A stretch of DNA of 64,000 nt, taken from contig JAKVBD010000010.1 in NCBI GenBank assembly GCA_022446985.1, positions 44,443 to 108,442 of the forward strand, read 5' to 3'. The notes under the pieces were generated by a model. The model saw only the letters and a list, made by a program, of their open reading frames with translations, was not told the DNA's origin and searched no databases. Position 1 is the first letter of the stretch. Every line of letters starts with the position of its first letter. Positions 59,140-64,000 of the stretch are shown here, one piece after another. The position numbers were made by a program, and so were the translations under genes. This DNA is from Lentisphaerales bacterium (GTDB taxonomy: Bacteria; Verrucomicrobiota; Lentisphaeria; Lentisphaerales; Lentisphaeraceae).

Positions 59140-59367
59140 TTTACCCGATAAATTTTTTGGGGAATAACATACGCATGTTGTATGCCTGTTGGTGAAGCAT
59201 TGGAACAATAAATATTTTATGTTGTTAAAAATAATACAGAAAATGAGAGTACAGTGTTTTACTATGAATTTGCAAGATTACCTGCAGTTTTAGGCGAGGA
59301 GATCGTCGCTTTTTTCAGAGTGAATGGTAGGGTCAAATTATATGAAAATTTTATCAGCGTGAGATTG

Positions 59368-60756
59368 ATGATCAAAAATTGTTCAAAGTTATTTAAGTCT
59401 TCAGTGTCGTCGGTGCTGTTATTTGCAACAGCAGGGTGCACCGGTTTTTTAAAAAGCACTACGGAAGAGCCTTCAGGAAGAAAGTATTTAGAGTCTGTGC
59501 AAAAGACTGTTGAAGAGGCTATCGAGCAGGTTAGCCCCGGAATTGTTTATTTAAAGTTAGCCCTTAAGAAACCGGGCAGAACTAATACAGTGACCTTGAA
59601 TGGTGTCGTTCTAGACGACAAAGGCCATGTGGCCACACTGTACTTTAAAGAAGATGATGTATCGGATGTCAAAGCCTGGGTCGGAGAGCAGGAGTATACG
59701 GCAAAAATTGTTAAGGCGGATCGTATCAACCTTCTGACGATTATAAAGATTGAAATCGATGAAGATACACAGCCTGTGACATTTGGCGATACTTCAACAC
59801 TAGTCAGTGGTCAGTTTCTTGTTGGGGTAAATGCGACTTCGAAAAATTTGGCTTTTGAGCCGGTTGCCAGTTTTGGATCTCTGAAAGCAGTTATCGAAGG
59901 AACCAGCGATTCTGTTTTGGTCAGTGGAATGAACTTGACCCATAATGCTGACATTCCGGTACTCGGCATGCCAATTTTTAATCTAGATGGTGAAGTTGTT
60001 GCTATGTCCCAGGGGCGTTCCATTGCTTTGATAGATGGAGTTGCGAAAGCTGCCAAGATGTTCTTAGCCAGAAAAGATGGCGATTTACCGGATGAAGATC
60101 CTTGGATCGGGATTAACTATGAGTCAATCAGTGAAGAGATGTCCCAAGTCCTGGGCTTTCCTCGTGAAGCGATTCATATAACAAGAGTTTATGAAGGTTC
60201 TCCAGCCAAGGATGGAGGTTTACAGCCAGGAGATGTTGTGACGGCTATCGATGGGAAAGAAATTTCACGTCGTGGTGTTAGAGCCTTATCGCAAGTAAGA
60301 AAGTACCTTGAACCTGAAGTCGGCCGGGAAACAGTTTTGAAGATTATTCGAGATGAAAATGAGAAAGAATTAAAGCTGACTTTTGGTTCGAAGCCTAAAG
60401 TGACTTCGATCAGCATCGAAGAGTTTGGTCTGACTGTAAATGACATAAGTTCGATGGATTACTACGGCTATAACCTGAAAGTGAAAGAAGGTGTTCTGGT
60501 AACGGGAATCGAAGGTGGTAGCCCAGCAGCTACGAGTACTTACTTTGGCAGACCATTGATTGCTCGTGGAGATGTAATCACTGAGGTTCACGGTTTTAAA
60601 ATCAGTAGTATTAAAGATTTGCGCTCCGCTCTTGAAAAGCTGCGCGAACAAAAAGAGTCGGCAGTTTATATAAGGCTTCAACGGGGGAACAGACCGACTT
60701 CTGTTAGCTTGGATACAGCGATTGGCCAAAAAACAAAAGACAGCGAGGTGAAGTAA
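59368..60756 (+). CDS. HtrA-like lipoprotein lacking the protease catalytic triad
   Basis: About 462 residues from ATG 59368, chosen because a lipobox signal peptide follows (MIKNCSKLFKSSVSSVLLFATAGC); the frame is open further upstream. A trypsin-like domain (about 40-250) aligns with HtrA, but the histidine region reads GHVATLYFKE instead of TNxHV, the Asp region reads RINLLTIIKI, and the GNSGG serine motif is replaced by DIPVLGMPIF. Two PDZ domains follow (GLQPGDVVTAIDGKEI; GDVITEVHGFKI). It is therefore a pseudoprotease, perhaps a scaffold or regulator for the active HtrA that starts 1 nt after its stop. Confidence 0.82.
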   Translation: MIKNCSKLFKSSVSSVLLFATAGCTGFLKSTTEEPSGRKYLESVQKTVEEAIEQVSPGIVYLKLALKKPGRTNTVTLNGVVLDDKGHVATLYFKEDDVSDVKAWVGEQEYTAKIVKADRINLLTIIKIEIDEDTQPVTFGDTSTLVSGQFLVGVNATSKNLAFEPVASFGSLKAVIEGTSDSVLVSGMNLTHNADIPVLGMPIFNLDGEVVAMSQGRSIALIDGVAKAAKMFLARKDGDLPDEDPWIGINYESISEEMSQVLGFPREAIHITRVYEGSPAKDGGLQPGDVVTAIDGKEISRRGVRALSQVRKYLEPEVGRETVLKIIRDENEKELKLTFGSKPKVTSISIEEFGLTVNDISSMDYYGYNLKVKEGVLVTGIEGGSPAATSTYFGRPLIARGDVITEVHGFKISSIKDLRSALEKLREQKESAVYIRLQRGNRPTSVSLDTAIGQKTKDSEVK

Positions 60757-60757
60757 G

Positions 60758-62530
60758 ATGCGTCTTTTATATCTAATTTTATTATTTCTTTGTTCTGCTG
60801 CCTTTGCTCAAAATGGTGGTGAACAGCTTTTTCGGAAAGTTGATAAGTCAGTCGTTGCTATTCAGCATGAGAGAGCGGGTGGTAGTGGTTTTGTTGTCGA
60901 CAAGTCGGGTTTGATTTTGACTAATGGACATGTGGTTTCGATGATGGATATTGAAAATCCTCGTGATACAGCCAGAAGAATCACAGTTATTCTGCACAAT
61001 GACAAGAAATACCAAGCGAGAGTTATTGGTTTTTCTTTGGATCCGGATATCGCTCTTTTAAAAATTACGCCGGATGAGCCTTTGCAGGCAGTTGAAATAG
61101 GTGATGCAGATAAGGTCGTGACAGGTCAGACTTGTTATGCTTTTGGCGCTCCACTTGGCCAGAAGAGAACTTTGACTGGTGGTATTATTTCGAATACAGC
61201 TCGTACAAGTTTGGGAACCTTTACGAAGGTCTTTCAGATGGATGCCATCATCAACCCGGGAAATAGTGGCGGCCCTTTATTTAATGCAGCTGGTGAGGTT
61301 ATAGGCGTTAACACTTATGGCGGTAAAGCGGGTATGGGCTTTTCTATTCCTATCAAGTATGCCATGGTTTTAAAGAAGCATTTTGAAAAATTTGGCAGGT
61401 TCAAAAGAACGGATGTGCCCTTCTTTGTTTCCAAAGCTATGCCGGAAGAGTTTGCTAAGGTTTTGGGGACGCCTCAGGGTGTTTATGTTGATTATGTAAT
61501 TCCAAACTCCTACTCGGAAAAGATCGGATTTAAAAATGGTGACGTCATCACAGAGATGGATGGTAAAGTTTCCAGCGGTAAGACAGAAGAGGATTATTAT
61601 GAATGGAACTGGGATTTGCAGACTAAGGTGGTCGGAGAGAAAATCCTTTTCAAGATTCTTCGTAAAAAAGGCGATGCCTGGAATGAAATGCAGATTGAGG
61701 GGGTTTTAAAAGAAGATGAACCGGCACCACAGTATGGTCGTCAAATTGGTGAGCTTAAGGAAATAGCTTATCCAGAATTGGGGCTTGGTGTACAGAGAAT
61801 TACCATGGGGTCTTACTTTATTTACAATCTCCCAACAGAAGAAGGTATGCGTGTTTCTTCCGTTAAGCCAAATGGAGTCATCGCTCAGGCAGGAATACGG
61901 GCGAATGATGTTATCACTAAGGTAAACGATCAAAAAGTTATGGATGAAGATGTCTTCCAGAAGCTTGTTGATGATGTCTTGATTGGTATGAATAAATACC
62001 TGACACTGACGATTCGTCGTGGTAATGACACTTACTTGAAAGTCGTGAGATTGTCCTATTATCTCAAAGATAGGAAGATTTTGTTGCTGTCTCAAAATCA
62101 GGACGAATACTACGAGATCTTTTTACGTCGTCTACAATTACAAGGAGCCAAAGTAAGCATTGGTGAGAATCTGAAAGACTATGGCGATGGTGACTGGGAT
62201 GGAATTTTAATAAATGGCAATAACCCCAAATCTACAGCGCCTGTTAAACAATTACTTAGAGAAGTTGTAGAAGACAAAAAAGTTATCGGCCTTTTAGGAA
62301 AGTCTCCAGTCATGTTGTTATCTGGGCCGGAATCTTTAAAAGATAAAAAAATGACTATGGATAAAGATGAATCGCCAGCAGTCATTAAAGCCGGTTTTAA
62401 TTACACTGGTAAAGACGTTGAGTCAGATGGCCATATAGTGACGACTACTGGCTTTGATCGCAAAACAGCCAGAGAGTTTTTAGAAGCGTTCTCCGGAACA
62501 GTGTCTCGTTTAACTGAGCCTCGTGACTAG
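60758..62530 (+). CDS. HtrA-type serine protease with two PDZ domains and a DJ-1/PfpI-like C-terminal domain
   Basis: 590 residues with a signal peptide (MRLLYLILLFLCSAAFAQ). Catalytic His58 (TNGHVV), Asp97 (DPDIALL) and Ser170 (NPGNSGGPLF) are present. PDZ-like regions lie at about 225-320 and 340-430. From about 440 to 580 a further alpha/beta domain has the layout of DJ-1/PfpI proteins (ILLLSQNQDEYYE, DGILINGNNP, VIGLLGKSPVMLLSGPESL, HIVTTTGF), but the nucleophile-elbow cysteine is absent (Leu-Gly at about 513-514). The fusion is unusual. It directly follows the pseudoprotease gene and likely acts with it in periplasmic quality control. Confidence 0.87.
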   Translation: MRLLYLILLFLCSAAFAQNGGEQLFRKVDKSVVAIQHERAGGSGFVVDKSGLILTNGHVVSMMDIENPRDTARRITVILHNDKKYQARVIGFSLDPDIALLKITPDEPLQAVEIGDADKVVTGQTCYAFGAPLGQKRTLTGGIISNTARTSLGTFTKVFQMDAIINPGNSGGPLFNAAGEVIGVNTYGGKAGMGFSIPIKYAMVLKKHFEKFGRFKRTDVPFFVSKAMPEEFAKVLGTPQGVYVDYVIPNSYSEKIGFKNGDVITEMDGKVSSGKTEEDYYEWNWDLQTKVVGEKILFKILRKKGDAWNEMQIEGVLKEDEPAPQYGRQIGELKEIAYPELGLGVQRITMGSYFIYNLPTEEGMRVSSVKPNGVIAQAGIRANDVITKVNDQKVMDEDVFQKLVDDVLIGMNKYLTLTIRRGNDTYLKVVRLSYYLKDRKILLLSQNQDEYYEIFLRRLQLQGAKVSIGENLKDYGDGDWDGILINGNNPKSTAPVKQLLREVVEDKKVIGLLGKSPVMLLSGPESLKDKKMTMDKDESPAVIKAGFNYTGKDVESDGHIVTTTGFDRKTAREFLEAFSGTVSRLTEPRD

Positions 62531-62606
62531 AATTTCTTTTTAAGTACTTGAAACATTGCATTCTAAAGATATTTCTTTGCGTTAACTAAACGCAGGAATA
62601 CTTAGA

Positions 62607-63635
62607 ATGCATATATCTGACTACGATTATCACTTACCAGAAGAATTGGTTGCTCGTCACCCTGCAGCTAAGAGAGATGAGTCTCGCATGCTGCAGTTGG
62701 ATCGTCTTACGGGTGCATTGACGCCACAAGTTTTCAGTGATATTGCTGATATTATTCAACCGGGAGATGCCCTGGTATTGAATAATACAAAGGTCATTCC
62801 TGCACGTATTTTTGGTAAAAGAATTCCCTCAGAAGGAAAAGTCGAAGCTCTGCTTATAGAAGAACGCGGACCTGGTCTTTGGCAAGCAATGCTAAAGCCG
62901 GGAAAACGGATGAAGCCTGGTGGTGAAGTTCAAATAAATGGTGTCGATCATAAGTTTACAGTACAGACTAGGCTGGATAACGGGACTTTCGAGATTTTGT
63001 TTGATACAGAGCATGTTTTACCTCTTTTAGAAGAATGTGGTAAGTTACCATTGCCTCCTTACATGAATCGCGAAATGGAATTGGATGATACAGACCGTTA
63101 TCAAACAGTTTTTGCGAAAGAGCAAGGTGCGGTTGCCGCTCCTACTGCTGGTTTGCACTTTACGGAAGAATTACTTGGTGGATTAAAAGAGAAGGGAGTT
63201 AACATCGCTTATCTTACTCTGCATGTAGGACCTGGGACATTTCTACCGGTTTCAGTTGATGACATAACTGAGCACAAGATGCACTCGGAAACTTATGAGT
63301 TGCCGCAGGAGACAGTTGATACTTTAAAGCAGACTAAAACCAGTGGTGGTCGAATTTTTGTTATTGGTACAACTTGTGTCAGAGTATTGGAGAGTTGCTG
63401 GGACGAGAAGGAATTTCTAATTGCCGGAAAAGGGCGTACAGATATTTTTCTTTATCCTCCTTACAAACCTAAGGTTGCAGATGCGCTGTTGACTAATTTT
63501 CATTTGCCGAAGTCGACTCTTCTTATGTTGGTGTCCTGTTTTGCCGGGCGCGAGAATATTTTTAAAGCTTATGAGTATGCTATCGAGGAAAAGTTTCGCT
63601 TCTATAGCTATGGCGACTGTATGCTGTTGCTATGA
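62607..63635 (+). CDS. queA: tRNA preQ1 ribosyltransferase-isomerase
   Basis: 342 residues, the standard length. YDYHLPEELVARHPAAKRDESRM at the N-terminus (split as YDYHLPEELV and ARHPAAKR), ALVLNNTKVIPARI, AAPTAGLHFTEELL and LHVGPGTFLPV are QueA hallmarks. It transfers the ribosyl moiety of SAM to preQ1 in tRNA during queuosine formation. The downstream gene starts within its last codons (4-nt overlap). Confidence 0.96.
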   Translation: MHISDYDYHLPEELVARHPAAKRDESRMLQLDRLTGALTPQVFSDIADIIQPGDALVLNNTKVIPARIFGKRIPSEGKVEALLIEERGPGLWQAMLKPGKRMKPGGEVQINGVDHKFTVQTRLDNGTFEILFDTEHVLPLLEECGKLPLPPYMNREMELDDTDRYQTVFAKEQGAVAAPTAGLHFTEELLGGLKEKGVNIAYLTLHVGPGTFLPVSVDDITEHKMHSETYELPQETVDTLKQTKTSGGRIFVIGTTCVRVLESCWDEKEFLIAGKGRTDIFLYPPYKPKVADALLTNFHLPKSTLLMLVSCFAGRENIFKAYEYAIEEKFRFYSYGDCMLLL

Positions 63636-63937
63636 GTGAAGTAACGAACTTTCAGCAAAAGGTTTACGACGCGCTAAAGCTTATACCCTGTGGGAGAGTG
63701 ACAACTTATAAGGATTTGGCTGTTTATTTAGAGTGTCGTTCGGCTCAGGCGGTTGGTCAGGCATTAAAGAAGAATCCTTTTGCACCTGAAGTTCCTTGCC
63801 ATAGAATAATTATGACCGATTTGACGCTTGGGGGTTATATCGGAGAGGTGGATGGAGAAAGGATCTCTCAAAAAAGATTACTTCTAGAAAAAGAAAATGT
63901 GCTCTTTTCTGAGGAAGGGACGTTAATTAGTGTCTGA
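63632..63937 (+). CDS. MGMT-family protein (O6-alkylguanine alkyltransferase-like, single domain)
   Basis: 101 residues comprising only the C-terminal DNA-binding/active-site domain of MGMT: GRVTTYKDLAVYL, the helix-turn-helix AQAVGQALKKNPF and the active-site VPCHRII with Cys56 kept. Full MGMT has a further N-terminal domain. The retained Cys argues for alkyl transfer rather than ATL-type sensing, but this is inference. Coupled to queA by a 4-nt overlap. Confidence 0.85.
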   Translation: MSEVTNFQQKVYDALKLIPCGRVTTYKDLAVYLECRSAQAVGQALKKNPFAPEVPCHRIIMTDLTLGGYIGEVDGERISQKRLLLEKENVLFSEEGTLISV

Positions 63938-64000
63938 CCGGATTTTTATAATATCTTGATTGCCAATAACTCTCACTCATTTTTGATTTTGAATTTATCG

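Noticed and set aside
62578..62594. Hairpin TGCGTT/AACGCA just before queA as a preQ1 riboswitch
   Set aside because: A 6-bp stem alone lacks the pseudoknot sequence and conserved core of preQ1 riboswitches, and queA acts after preQ1 import or synthesis.

Overview
The window looks like chromosomal DNA of a PVC-superphylum bacterium, most likely a Lentisphaera-type marine lentisphaerote (inference from gene content, not a database match). The signs are two large secreted PVC-type haem-binding dehydrogenase/CxxCH proteins, a FecR-PA14-LamG protein beside its ECF sigma factor, a Ser/Thr kinase-sigma factor pair, several small zinc-ribbon membrane proteins, and AT-rich DNA with many TTG/GTG starts. 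I saw no rRNA, tRNA or CRISPR array.

Layout. 1-3.7 kb: end of an AEC transporter, a PVC dehydrogenase gene broken by an amber codon, a 40-bp tandem repeat and a NUDIX hydrolase. 3.8-8.4 kb: a small membrane protein, duplicated terminators, then a translationally coupled three-gene unit (SurA-like protein, C39 peptidase-ABC exporter with a degenerate ATPase, receiver-less sigma-54 activator). 8.5-16.6 kb: polA, lexA and an intact PVC dehydrogenase. 16.7-19.5 kb: outer-membrane protein, kinase and ECF sigma factor. 19.5-23.6 kb: a five-gene ABC-2 exporter operon on the minus strand. 24-31.8 kb: S41 protease, dapB, monomeric isocitrate dehydrogenase, a hypothetical protein, a serine hydrolase and a sirtuin. 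31.9-36.9 kb: chemotaxis-like cluster (hybrid CheA, CheW, STAS protein, CheB). 36.9-42.5 kb: a decay zone with MscS, antiporter, IS200-like, UspA and IS630 remnants around an intact CPA2-EIIA fusion antiporter. 42.7-47.2 kb: ppnP, lipoprotein, FecR/sigma pair, a dead tautomerase gene and a zinc-ribbon protein. 47.4-56.1 kb: ferredoxin-DmsC fusion plus NasA-like molybdoenzyme, a split sensor/kinase/NtrC-type regulator operon and divergent asnB with a good sigma-54 promoter, which together suggest a nitrogen-control locus. 56.1-64 kb: rsmD group, hybrid histidine kinase, an inactive/active HtrA pair (the active one carrying a DJ-1/PfpI-like tail), queA and an MGMT-type protein.

Recurring theme. 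At least six otherwise well-preserved reading frames carry in-frame stops: PVC dehydrogenase TAG, isocitrate dehydrogenase TAA at codon 3, CheA TAA, MscS TAG twice, IS630 TGA, tautomerase TAA. Three carry frameshifts. All three stop codons are involved and all three end intact genes, so code reassignment is unlikely. Recent pseudogenisation or consensus errors are the main options. The most distinctive candidate system is the C39-pseudo-ABC/sigma-54 operon at 4.4-8.4 kb.
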